Of a stretch of 17,541 nt of DNA, positions 1 through 7,145 are shown in pieces. Made by a program: the position numbers and the translations under genes. Under the pieces are notes generated by a model that did not search any database, had not been told where the DNA came from, and saw nothing but the letters and a program-made list of their open reading frames with translations. Within the stretch, counting starts at the first letter, position 1; each line of letters opens with the position of its first letter. Origin of the DNA: UBA6624 sp964343345 [NCBI: uncultured bacterium] (lineage in GTDB: Bacteria > UBP7 > UBA6624); the NCBI GenBank assembly GCA_964343345.1, contig CAYFJE010000015.1, positions 1 to 17,541 on the forward strand, in the 5' to 3' direction.

Positions 1-53
1 CCTAAATTCATAATTGATAAAGTTAAAAATAAAATGATTTTTTTCATTGCCAT
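1..53 (-). CDS. Partial CDS, N-terminus of probable secreted protein (runs off the left edge)
   Basis: Only the first 15 to 17 codons are in the window. Reading leftwards from position 53 the frame gives Met-Ala-Met followed by Lys-Lys and a hydrophobic stretch (IILFLTLSIMNLG), the layout of a signal peptide or N-terminal membrane anchor. A GGAGG ribosome binding site lies at 62-58. Two in-frame ATGs are possible: 53-51 (4 bases from the GGAGG) and 47-45 (10 bases, overlapping the upstream stop as ATGA). I cannot choose between them with certainty. The gene overlaps the end of the 625-residue secreted-protein gene, so it is very probably the fifth gene of the exbB operon. No function can be given from this fragment. 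Confidence 0.6.
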   Translation of the reverse strand, partial: MAMKKIILFLTLSIMNL

Positions 54-1921
54 ATTTCCTCCAATGTTTCGCAATCTTCATTATTAATGTTAATACAATT
101 TTCTATTCGATTCCATTTTTCGTCTGGATTTCCAGAATGAAAAACTCTAAAAAGCCCAGTTAGAGCAGGAAGGTTTTGATAATTTCCAGAAATTTTTATT
201 TCAACAATGTTTTCATAACAGGTTGATTCAACTTTGTATCCGTAATTTTCTATTCCCCCTTTTCCAACAAGTTTGCATTCTCCAGGAAGTTCCCATTTTC
301 CATAAAAATTTGAAAATGGACTAAGGTTAATTCCAGTTATCAAAGAATTAGATAGATTTCTTTTTACAGATCTAATTCTCATATGTTGAGATAATGGTGG
401 AATTTCAAAAGAAAGACTTTGGTTTTTTTGTTCTTTCAGATAATTCAAGATCCATTCAATGGAAGCCTTCCCTGAAGATTCTGGTGGTATTGAAACAAGC
501 CATGAAAATGATTTTTTCTCATTTGGAAGAATTGAAGAAAATGTTATTTTTTCTTGAGGTTGAATCGAAAGTTTTTCGTTGCTTTTTATTGTGATAGAGC
601 CTTTTTCTGAAGCAGTTTCTCCAGAATTTTTAATGATTAAATTTGCATAAAATTTTGTTGGGTTATGTTGTATTCCTGAAGATTTAATGGTTGGTTTTTT
701 CATTGTTATCATTTCGAGTTCGGCTGGTTTAGATATTTTCACGGTATTCGTATTTTCGCATGTAAAGCCTTCTGGAGATTCGATTTTTAATGTGTAATTA
801 GCTTGTTCTTTTTTAATGCCAGGATTGAGTATCTTGAAAGAGTGGTACCCATTTGGGTTTTTTACCAGGTCTATTTCCTTTTTCTCTGTGAGTATTTTTA
901 AACCATCATTTGAATAAACTGTTAGAATCGCTTTTGTTGGTTTTACTGGATATTCACTATCTGTTGTCCAGTTTCCAAAAAAGGATTTTTCTTCATCGTT
1001 TCCTATTTCGAAAGGTTTTCCGCTTATGTATGCTGACAAAGGCTTGCATTCAGGAGGGGCAGGAGCATCTGCAATTCCGTAAGTCGTATGAAACTCTAAA
1101 GATTCTGATTGAATCTTTTTTGGATTCCATACAATTGCCACGGCTGTATCTTTTTCAGTTTCAAAATCTCCAGCTCTAACAAAACTGGAACCCGCTTCAC
1201 ATTTTATTTCCCACTTTGTTTTTGCCAGTTTTCCCCAGTTTGCTAAAATCAATCTTTCAGGACTTTCTTTATCTTTCAGTTTTAGTCTGCCTTCTGCCTT
1301 TATAGTCGCTTGATCTTCAGTATCCCAAGCTTGCCAGAATTCAGGCATATTTTCTTTTTCAAAACATATCTCTGATTCAATTAAACCCTCAGCTCCTTCA
1401 GCTCTTAGTGGAGCTGCATCATTTGCACCTAACATTGCATCTAGTATTAATGTTATGCCGACATCATGTTGTTCCCCGTCGATTGATTTTGCAAAATAAC
1501 TAATTCCCATTGCATCTTTGAGATTGGTTGAATATCCTTTTTGGAAAGATAAAACCTGTTTTATTTCAACTCCTCCAAATTTCCAAATCGATATTATTTC
1601 TTCGTTTTCAACATAAGGATCAGAAACCTTTTCTCCTGTTTTCAGGTTTTCAAAGAAATTTCTTCTATCACTTCTTGGATTCCCCCCAAAAACAAAAGTT
1701 TCTTCATCTATCTTGATGATGGCAAAACTGGACCATGGCATTTCTGCTCCATAAACTAATTTTTTTTCATCATCATTTGGTTCTTCTGGATTTCCTTGTG
1801 TTGTATCAAGTGCAAATCTTGCTTCTTCCTCTGGACCAGGATTAACCCTTATTCTTATGAATTGATTTTCTAATGACAATGGTGATGTCAGAAGGGTGAT
1901 TAAGATTGCCGAAAACATCAT
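44..1921 (-). CDS. Secreted 625-residue protein of unknown family, C-terminal Ig/CARDB-like region
   Basis: The N-terminus is a short hydrophobic stretch (residues 2-17) that looks like a signal peptide, so the product is probably periplasmic or outer-surface. I do not recognise the family. What can be seen: a large N-terminal region (about 20-290) rich in alternating beta-type residues, with a striking segment LDAMLGANDAAPLR at 160-173 and a PWSSF segment at 62-66; then a region (about 405-500) with the look of a CARDB/Ig-like beta sandwich (LIIKNSGETASEKGSITIK at 428-446); then a C-terminal region with Cys at 549, 568, 609 and 617. There is no second membrane segment. Two adjacent ATGs (1921 and 1918) are possible starts; the first overlaps the upstream tonB stop by 4 bases (ATGA), arguing for translational coupling. 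Position in an exbB-exbD-tonB operon suggests it is a partner or client of that motor, but this is inference. Confidence 0.85.
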   Translation of the reverse strand: MMFSAILITLLTSPLSLENQFIRIRVNPGPEEEARFALDTTQGNPEEPNDDEKKLVYGAEMPWSSFAIIKIDEETFVFGGNPRSDRRNFFENLKTGEKVSDPYVENEEIISIWKFGGVEIKQVLSFQKGYSTNLKDAMGISYFAKSIDGEQHDVGITLILDAMLGANDAAPLRAEGAEGLIESEICFEKENMPEFWQAWDTEDQATIKAEGRLKLKDKESPERLILANWGKLAKTKWEIKCEAGSSFVRAGDFETEKDTAVAIVWNPKKIQSESLEFHTTYGIADAPAPPECKPLSAYISGKPFEIGNDEEKSFFGNWTTDSEYPVKPTKAILTVYSNDGLKILTEKKEIDLVKNPNGYHSFKILNPGIKKEQANYTLKIESPEGFTCENTNTVKISKPAELEMITMKKPTIKSSGIQHNPTKFYANLIIKNSGETASEKGSITIKSNEKLSIQPQEKITFSSILPNEKKSFSWLVSIPPESSGKASIEWILNYLKEQKNQSLSFEIPPLSQHMRIRSVKRNLSNSLITGINLSPFSNFYGKWELPGECKLVGKGGIENYGYKVESTCYENIVEIKISGNYQNLPALTGLFRVFHSGNPDEKWNRIENCININNEDCETLEEIWQ

Positions 1922-2973
1922 GTTCCAGGAAAATAAAATTGAATCCTTAGTGTTCCACCATTCTCCATCTGATGTCTGTTAAAACTGTCTTTGAAAGTAG
2001 TTTTTTTCATCCAAGCCACTGCTCTTTTGTCCAATGATTCATAACCACTCGTTAATATTATTTTTGGTTCGTTTAGCGGTTTGCCATCTTCAGAGAATGT
2101 CATTTCTACAACAACAGAAGTTCCTTTTTTCAATCCGTCTCCATCTGTTAAATCTTTAGGTATGTTCAAAGGTGAGGATGATGTTCCAAACTCAGCTCTT
2201 CCCATAAGGTTTCCGTTATTGTCTTTTATTGGCTGTTTGAACCAGCCTCCAACATTTTGATAACCAGCTAATTTTGTAACTAACGGTTTCGGCCTTTCTT
2301 TGTCGAGAGGCCAACAACTTTCATCATAAGGTTGATCAGCTGCACAGGGATCAATCACTTCTTTTTCTTCTTCATCGTTCTCTTTTTTTTCATCTATTTC
2401 AAGGATATTTTCGACAAGTTCTTCTTCGGAAATTTCTTTTTCTTCTTTTTCGCTTTCAACAGAATCTTCTGGAGTTTTCGTATCTTTTGTTTTTGAAGAG
2501 CATGGTCCAGGTTCCTTTCTTCCTCCTCCGGGAATCATCAACCTGTCTCCAGGTTGAATGATGAGTGAAGGGTTTTCTCCAAGGTCACAAGGGTTAAATT
2601 TTCTCATGTCTTCTATGCTTACACCTGCCTGAGATGCAATTCTTCCAACAGTGTCTCCAGATTTCACAACATAAATTTGACCTTGTGTTGGTTTTTTAAT
2701 CTCTGTATTACTTTCTTTGTTTAATTCTGTTGAACCATGTCCTTCAGAATCTTTTTTTTCTTGCTCATTAATTTCGTTTTTTTCTTCTTGTTTTTCATTC
2801 TCTGTAATGCTTTCTTCAGCGATTTTTACTATTAACGGAGGAGGTTCAGGGAGTGGAAAATCGATAAAAGCTAAAAAAGAAATAAGAATTATGTGGAGAA
2901 ATAATGATAGTTTCAATGGCCCGTGTAATGATTCGGGGAATGCTTCAATTTCTATCTTTCTTAAGGTTTTCAA
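1918..2973 (-). CDS. tonB: TonB-like energy transducer with an internal LysM domain
   Basis: The 351-residue protein has one N-terminal membrane segment (about 21-38) followed by PLPEPPP (40-46), as in TonB. Residues 100-147 match a LysM peptidoglycan-binding module (YVVKSGDTVGRIAS through QPGDRLMIPG). Residues 285-348 resemble the TonB C-terminal domain: VVVEMTFSEDGKPLNEPKI, a paired LDKRAVAWMKKTTF segment, and a final beta strand LRIQFYF. The linkers (52-95 and 160-208) are strongly acidic and Lys/Glu rich instead of the usual Pro/Lys-rich spacer, and there are four Cys (129, 158, 210, 220) that could form periplasmic disulfides. The only plausible start is a TTG that overlaps the exbD stop as TTGA. 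TonB proteins carry proton-motive force from ExbB/ExbD to outer-membrane receptors; the LysM insertion suggests this one also touches peptidoglycan. A Tol/gliding-type envelope role is an alternative to nutrient uptake. Confidence 0.8.
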   Translation of the reverse strand: MKTLRKIEIEAFPESLHGPLKLSLFLHIILISFLAFIDFPLPEPPPLIVKIAEESITENEKQEEKNEINEQEKKDSEGHGSTELNKESNTEIKKPTQGQIYVVKSGDTVGRIASQAGVSIEDMRKFNPCDLGENPSLIIQPGDRLMIPGGGRKEPGPCSSKTKDTKTPEDSVESEKEEKEISEEELVENILEIDEKKENDEEEKEVIDPCAADQPYDESCWPLDKERPKPLVTKLAGYQNVGGWFKQPIKDNNGNLMGRAEFGTSSSPLNIPKDLTDGDGLKKGTSVVVEMTFSEDGKPLNEPKIILTSGYESLDKRAVAWMKKTTFKDSFNRHQMENGGTLRIQFYFPGT

Positions 2974-3380
2974 TTTCTATTTGGTTCAACCGCCAATATA
3001 ACATTCATATATTTTTCTTTTCTCAAATAGTCAAGAACTTGAACAACTTTTTCATAAGAAACTTTTTTGTCTGCTCGTATTTCCCAGGGTTGATCTTTAT
3101 CGAATCTGTTTAGTTCGTTCAGGAAGTCTGCAACCGATAAAGGAGTTTCTTCTTCGTTTATGTAAATTCTTCCAAGATCATCAATATAAATTATCTGTGT
3201 ATTACTTTGCTGTGTCCCAGATCCTGCATTTGGCAGCTCCATATTCATGCCTGCTTCTTTTGAAGCCCATGTTGTTGTTACGGCAAAAAACAAAAGAAGA
3301 ATAAAAACCATGTCAATCAATGGAGTCCAAGCTATTTTTATTTCTGTGTTTTTTGATTTGTTTTTGAATCGATTCTTCAA
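2970..3380 (-). CDS. exbD: ExbD/TolR family proton-channel subunit
   Basis: The 136-residue protein has the ExbD/TolR plan: a short basic cytoplasmic N-terminus, one membrane helix (about 19-39) that carries the essential proton-handling Asp in TPLIDMVFILLLFF (Asp23), and a periplasmic domain ending in the typical sequence of IRADKKVSYEKVVQVLDYLR (82-101) and a final ILAVEP strand. With ExbB it forms the inner-membrane motor powered by proton-motive force. The start is a TTG immediately after the exbB TAA stop, with a weak GAGG 11 bases upstream; no in-frame ATG fits before the conserved region. The stop overlaps the TTG of tonB. TolR versus ExbD cannot be separated on sequence alone, but the adjacent TonB C-terminal domain favours ExbD. 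Confidence 0.9.
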   Translation of the reverse strand: MKNRFKNKSKNTEIKIAWTPLIDMVFILLLFFAVTTTWASKEAGMNMELPNAGSGTQQSNTQIIYIDDLGRIYINEEETPLSVADFLNELNRFDKDQPWEIRADKKVSYEKVVQVLDYLRKEKYMNVILAVEPNRN

Positions 3381-4052
3381 TTATTCAACATCCTCAGAAA
3401 TTATTTCAGAATCAAAAAAGGTTGGATGTGAGACGATTTCTGAAACACAGTTTTCCATTTTTACCCTTATTCTTTCTATCCTTTCCTTATAGCCTCTTAG
3501 GATGATTCCAAAGAATATTGCAACGATTAGCCCAGCAGCGGTTGTTATCAATGCTGTAGATATTCCTCCAGCAAGTTCTTCATGGTGACCTAGACCGCCT
3601 TCAGAGATGCTTCCAAAAATTTTCATTAAACCAACAATTGTTCCAAGCAATCCAAGAAGAGGTGAGAATTCAACAATTGTTCCAAGGCTTGAAAGGTTCC
3701 TTTCAAGGTTTGAGGAGATTTTTAAAAACGTTTTGCTTACCTCTTCTTCGAAAACATCTTTGGTTTTTCCTCTGGCATCAAGAACCGTTGCAAGCATCTG
3801 AGAGTAAATGTCTCTTCTTGAGGAGGCTTGAACCTTTGCTTCAGCAACATCATTTATATCTAAGCTGCTAATTATTCTTTTTACTAAATCCTGTCCGCCG
3901 GTTTTGGGAATTCGTCCAAAGGTTCTTCTTTTTTCAAGGACGACTGCAAGACCATATATCGAAAGAAGTATTATTATTATCAATATAACAGTTCCGCCAA
4001 GTCCTCCTGAAGTTAAAAAATTGTTTAAAAATAAAAAATTGGGATTAATCAT
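3381..4052 (-). CDS. exbB: ExbB/TolQ/MotA family proton-channel subunit
   Basis: The 223-residue inner-membrane protein shows the three-helix MotA/TolQ/ExbB layout: helix 1 at about 19-39 (TVILIIIILLSIYGLAVVLE), a long cytoplasmic loop, then helices at about 124-146 and 162-187. The conserved channel motif is clear in EFSPLLGLLGTIVGLM (128-143) and GGISTALITTAAGLIVAI (162-179), including the Thr residues that line the proton path in this family. Acting with ExbD and TonB it converts proton-motive force into work on the envelope. It is the first gene of the leftward operon. The ATG at 4052 has no recognisable Shine-Dalgarno sequence; a TAAAAT hexamer lies 10 bases upstream and a palindrome covers the start. 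Confidence 0.92.
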   Translation of the reverse strand: MINPNFLFLNNFLTSGGLGGTVILIIIILLSIYGLAVVLEKRRTFGRIPKTGGQDLVKRIISSLDINDVAEAKVQASSRRDIYSQMLATVLDARGKTKDVFEEEVSKTFLKISSNLERNLSSLGTIVEFSPLLGLLGTIVGLMKIFGSISEGGLGHHEELAGGISTALITTAAGLIVAIFFGIILRGYKERIERIRVKMENCVSEIVSHPTFFDSEIISEDVE

Positions 4053-4060
4053 AATGATTA
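4046..4060. promoter_or_regulatory. Perfect 7-1-7 inverted repeat over the exbB start, Fur-box-like candidate operator
   Basis: The sequence TAATCATAATGATTA is a perfect inverted repeat: 7-base arms around one central base. The Fur consensus is also a 7-1-7 palindrome (TGATAAT-N-ATTATCA); the arms here agree at 5 of 7 positions each. It sits between a candidate exbB -10 hexamer (TAAAAT, 4067-4062) and the first codon, where a bound repressor would block transcription. exbB/exbD/tonB operons are classically Fur regulated. In AT-rich DNA short palindromes arise by chance, and related regulators use similar sites, so the identity of the regulator is inference. Confidence 0.4.
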
Positions 4061-4187
4061 CATTTTATGTACTAAAAATAATTAAATGACTTTTTTTGAA
4101 ACTAAAATCACAAATAAAGGCTGAAAAAAAGAAAATTTTTCGAAACAATGTTATTTTTTGCTTATTACTTAATATGAGGTTCGTTTA
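4053..4187. promoter_or_regulatory. Divergent promoter region between exbB and mgtE
   Basis: This 135-base AT-rich gap is the longest non-coding stretch in the window and must serve both directions. For exbB, TAAAAT at 4067-4062 (minus strand) is a candidate -10; no convincing -35 is seen. For mgtE, TAATAT at 4170-4175 resembles a -10, and a GAGG at 4176-4179 is a possible ribosome binding site 8 bases before the ATG; the two cannot both work if transcription starts near 4182. A short imperfect inverted repeat (GAAAATTTTTC near 4131-4141) is too small to call. The gap is too short for an M-box magnesium riboswitch, and no such structure is evident. Confidence 0.45.
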
Positions 4188-5540
4188 ATGTCCAAGAAGC
4201 TTCGCAGCTCAGTTCTTTTGGCGGCTCTTGAGAAAATACTAAACTACAAAAGCTTTCAAAGAAAAAGAAGGTTTATTTTGAAGTATCATCCTGGTGAAAT
4301 TGCTATTGTTTTCCCTCTTTTGCAAAAAGAAAATAGAGAAAAGCTTTTTAATCTTGTTCTGAAGATTCCGAGACCTCAGTTGATACTTGAAAAAATGGAA
4401 GAGGATGTTTTAGCTCAGCAGATATCAAGACTTGAAACACATCATGCTCTAAAAATAATAAGGAAGATTCCTTTGGATATCGCTACTGCGGTAATAAGGT
4501 TGCTTCCAGAGGAAAAAAAAGAAGAGATCACTTCTAGGTTGACAAAACAAAATCATTCAATTAGTGATTTGTTGAAATTTGATGAAGATACGGCAGCTGG
4601 AAGGATGGATAGTTTGCCGGCTTTTGTTAGCATAAATAGCAATGTTAGGGAAGCACTTTCAAAACTAGCAGGTTTTGATGATGATTTTGCTAGTGTTGTG
4701 TATGTTGTAGATGAACAAAAAAAACTAATTGGTTTTGCTACATTGAAAAAACTTAGTGAATCAAAAAAAAATATTTCAATATCCAAGGTTGTTGTTAGAG
4801 ATGTGATTTCAGTGTCTCTTTCCGATGATAAGGAAGAAGCGATAAAGGTTTTTGAAAGGTATGGATTACTGTTGGTCCCAGTTACAGATGAAAAAGGTGT
4901 TTTGTGCGGTGTTTTGACAGCAGATGATATTGTTGACATAGTTCAAGAAGAGGCAACTGAAGATGTATTTCTTTTGGCAGGTCTTTCTGAAGAAGAATTG
5001 ACAGTAAATCAGTCTACCTGGAAAATTGCATCTAGAAGGATGTCTTGGTTGTTTTTAACTTTGGTTGGAAGTTTTATTACAGGCAAGATATTAGAAACAA
5101 AAGGGCACTCTATCGAAAACTTTGTTTTGCTTCTAGCTTTCCTTCCATTGATTATGGCTTTAGGAGGCGTTATAGGGAATCAGTCCTCAGTAATAGTTGT
5201 CAGGGCTCTTGCTACAAACAGATTGTCTTTGGAAAAACCCTGGCCATTTGTTTTAAAACAGTTCAAGGTTGGCTTTGCAATGGCCCTTTTTTGTACACTT
5301 GCAGTTTTTTTGATAGCTTATTTTTTTTCAGGAGAAGCTATTCAAGGAAACCAATTTGAGGTTGTTGGATTAAGTTTAGCAGGCGCAATTATTGTTGGTA
5401 ATATTGTTGGGACTGGAATTCCTTTATTGATGTCTTTAAAAAAGATTGATCCCGCAATATCGAGTGCTCCCTTGATTTCAACTATCTGTGATATAACCGG
5501 AGTAACGATTTACACATCACTAATTATTAATTTGCTATGA
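4188..5540 (+). CDS. mgtE: MgtE magnesium channel/transporter
   Basis: At 450 residues this is normal MgtE length. The order is: an N-terminal helical MgtE_N domain (about 25-130), a CBS pair (about 140-255, with VYVVDEQKKLIGFATLKKL and VPVTDEKGVLCGVLTADDI ending the two repeats), the plug helix, and five membrane helices from about 285. The family signature is present as PLIMALGGVIGNQSSVIVVRAL-like residues at 320-341, and the conserved Asp of the Mg2+ pore lies in the segment STICDITGVTIYTS (Asp435). In this family the cytoplasmic N and CBS domains sense internal Mg2+ and close the channel. A GAGG precedes the ATG. The stop codon overlaps the start of the next small gene (ATGA), so the two are probably translated together. 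Confidence 0.95.
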   Translation: MSKKLRSSVLLAALEKILNYKSFQRKRRFILKYHPGEIAIVFPLLQKENREKLFNLVLKIPRPQLILEKMEEDVLAQQISRLETHHALKIIRKIPLDIATAVIRLLPEEKKEEITSRLTKQNHSISDLLKFDEDTAAGRMDSLPAFVSINSNVREALSKLAGFDDDFASVVYVVDEQKKLIGFATLKKLSESKKNISISKVVVRDVISVSLSDDKEEAIKVFERYGLLLVPVTDEKGVLCGVLTADDIVDIVQEEATEDVFLLAGLSEEELTVNQSTWKIASRRMSWLFLTLVGSFITGKILETKGHSIENFVLLLAFLPLIMALGGVIGNQSSVIVVRALATNRLSLEKPWPFVLKQFKVGFAMALFCTLAVFLIAYFFSGEAIQGNQFEVVGLSLAGAIIVGNIVGTGIPLLMSLKKIDPAISSAPLISTICDITGVTIYTSLIINLL

Positions 5541-5836
5541 TTGAAAAAATTGCTGAAAAAATTTTAAAAGATTCTCTTGTTGAGGCGGCTTATATTCTTG
5601 AGGAAAATGATTCACTTGTATCGATACTTCTTTTTTCAGATTCTGTAATCAAGTTGAAAGATTTGGGCGATTTTACAAAAAGGTTTGAAGAGGAAACCTC
5701 TGAAGACAAGCATATTTTCTTGATTGATGCAACGAGGTTTTCAAATTCATATATCTCTGAGATTTTTGTTAGGGGTAGATGGATATATGGTGAGAAAAAT
5801 CTACCAATTAGTCCTTGGAAACAAGATTTCCTCTAA
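5537..5836 (+). CDS. Small protein of unknown function, possibly a degenerate minimal nucleotidyltransferase (MNT)
   Basis: The 99-residue soluble protein overlaps the mgtE stop by 4 bases (ATGA), supporting a real, co-translated gene. I do not recognise it with certainty. The second half (HIFLIDATRFSNSYISEIFVRGRWIYGE, in the region 59-86) resembles the end of MNT-type nucleotidyltransferases, where a VDLVDLNRA-like strand is followed by a helix and a REGxxLYE-like tail. The usual Gly-Ser and paired-Asp catalytic motif near the N-terminus is not present: the matching place reads ILLFSDSVIKLKDLGDF (30-46). If the homology is right, the protein is catalytically dead and may be structural or antitoxin-like. 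The last 29 bases overlap the end of the TolC-family gene on the other strand. Confidence 0.7.
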   Translation: MIEKIAEKILKDSLVEAAYILEENDSLVSILLFSDSVIKLKDLGDFTKRFEEETSEDKHIFLIDATRFSNSYISEIFVRGRWIYGEKNLPISPWKQDFL

Positions 5837-7145
5837 ATCTGGACAGATTTGCTTTTGAGAGTAGAAGGTTTTTCCTTGTTGTCAATAAAGACATTTTTGC
5901 AGAAAGCAATGAGTTTTCGAGTGTGAAAAGTTCAAGGCTTGTAGTAAGTCCAACTTCCCACCTGGCTTTTGTTCTTTCGTATGCTTTTTCTGCTGCTTCA
6001 ACTCCTGATTCTGATGCAACGAGTAGTTTTTCAATTGAAGTGACTTGATTTGTGAGGCTTCTTTCTGTCAAGAGGGAGTTGTCTAGCGTTCTTTCAAGCA
6101 TGAAGTTGAGGTTTTCAAGGTTTATCTCTGCTTCTTTTTGGTTGTATTTTTTGTTTCCAAGCCTTTTAGACCATGTCATTGAGACACTCCAATTTGGATT
6201 TTCAAGATCGCTGAAGCTTGTTTGTGTTGAAGAATTTGCATTCAGTCCATAGTTTAATGACATATCAAAATCAGCCATATCTGCAGAGTGTGAGTTTTCT
6301 AAATTGATTTGGCCGATTTTTAGATCTATTTCACTTTTTCTAACATCTGTTGTCGGAAAACCTGTTTTAGGGTAAGAAGTGTCTTCTTCAAAATTTATTG
6401 ATTTCACAAGCTGAAACCATTCTTGTGGCACTTCTCTTCCGAAAAGAAGATTTGCTTGCTCGTTGCATTCTTGCAGGTTTATCTCAGCATCAATCACGGA
6501 TGCTTCTTGTTGCAGTCTCCTGTTTACATAGCTATAAACCTCACTCTCTGAAAGTATTCCCGCATCGATTTTTGCCCTAATTTGATTTTCCTGTTGGATG
6601 CTTTCCTCCAAGGATAGTTTTGTAAGATCTAGATTTTCTTCAAATATCAAACAGTCCCAGAATCTTGAAATGACATCATATGCAGCTTGATTCAATGTTG
6701 CCTTGTAGTCAATATGTGTCTTGAGTGTGTTGAAAGCGGAGATGTCGAGACTTGAGAACCTTGCCTTTCTCTTTTCTGAAAACAAAGGGTAGGTTAATGA
6801 AAAACTTGAGGAGAGAGAGTAGTTGTCCGTTATTCCTCCTATTGAGCTGTTATAAAAAGATTCTGAATTATTCATTCTGAAACTGACCGAATAACCTCTT
6901 CTTGTTAGCCAGGAGAGAGATGCACTCAGGTTCGTTGCTTCGCTTGTATCAAAATTAACACTGCTTTCATTGTCTGATTGAGATCCGCTTGCAGAAAGGA
7001 GTGGGTTGAATAACTGATGTTCGGATCTTGAAAAACCCAGTTCAGATATTTCGATATTTTTCTTTGCAGTTATTACTGATGGATGTAGTTCAAGAGCTTC
7101 TTCTAGCTGGGCTGGCAGAAGTAAAGTTAGGAATAAACTAAACAA
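5808..7145 (-). CDS. TolC-family outer-membrane efflux/secretion protein
   Basis: The 445-residue protein begins with a short signal peptide (FSLFLTLLLPAQ) and then the typical OEP start LEEALELHPSVITAKKNIEISELGF. It shows the internal duplication of the family: two long helical hairpins separated by beta strands, with the second repeat ending in AYERTKARWEVGLTTSLELF and a Leu/Ser-rich coiled helix before the C-terminus. TolC trimers form the outer-membrane and periplasmic channel of efflux pumps and type I secretion. No membrane-fusion protein or inner-membrane pump lies beside it here. The start is TTG, supported by an excellent GGGAGG (7156-7151) five bases upstream; it overlaps the miaB stop by 8 bases. 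The gene ends inside the convergent 99-residue gene. Confidence 0.88.
   Translation of the reverse strand: MFSLFLTLLLPAQLEEALELHPSVITAKKNIEISELGFSRSEHQLFNPLLSASGSQSDNESSVNFDTSEATNLSASLSWLTRRGYSVSFRMNNSESFYNSSIGGITDNYSLSSSFSLTYPLFSEKRKARFSSLDISAFNTLKTHIDYKATLNQAAYDVISRFWDCLIFEENLDLTKLSLEESIQQENQIRAKIDAGILSESEVYSYVNRRLQQEASVIDAEINLQECNEQANLLFGREVPQEWFQLVKSINFEEDTSYPKTGFPTTDVRKSEIDLKIGQINLENSHSADMADFDMSLNYGLNANSSTQTSFSDLENPNWSVSMTWSKRLGNKKYNQKEAEINLENLNFMLERTLDNSLLTERSLTNQVTSIEKLLVASESGVEAAEKAYERTKARWEVGLTTSLELFTLENSLLSAKMSLLTTRKNLLLSKANLSRFRGNLVSKD

Noticed and set aside
2717-3113. Two plus-strand open frames opposite exbD and tonB
   Set aside because: They are antisense shadows of well-supported genes, with low-complexity Ser/Phe-rich translations and no ribosome binding site or family resemblance.
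4131-4141. Small inverted repeat in the exbB-mgtE gap as a terminator
   Set aside because: Arms of about five A/T-rich pairs are too weak, and the position between divergent genes does not call for a terminator.
4053-4187. A magnesium riboswitch upstream of mgtE
   Set aside because: The gap is shorter than a typical M-box and shows no long paired structure; the candidate promoter leaves almost no leader.
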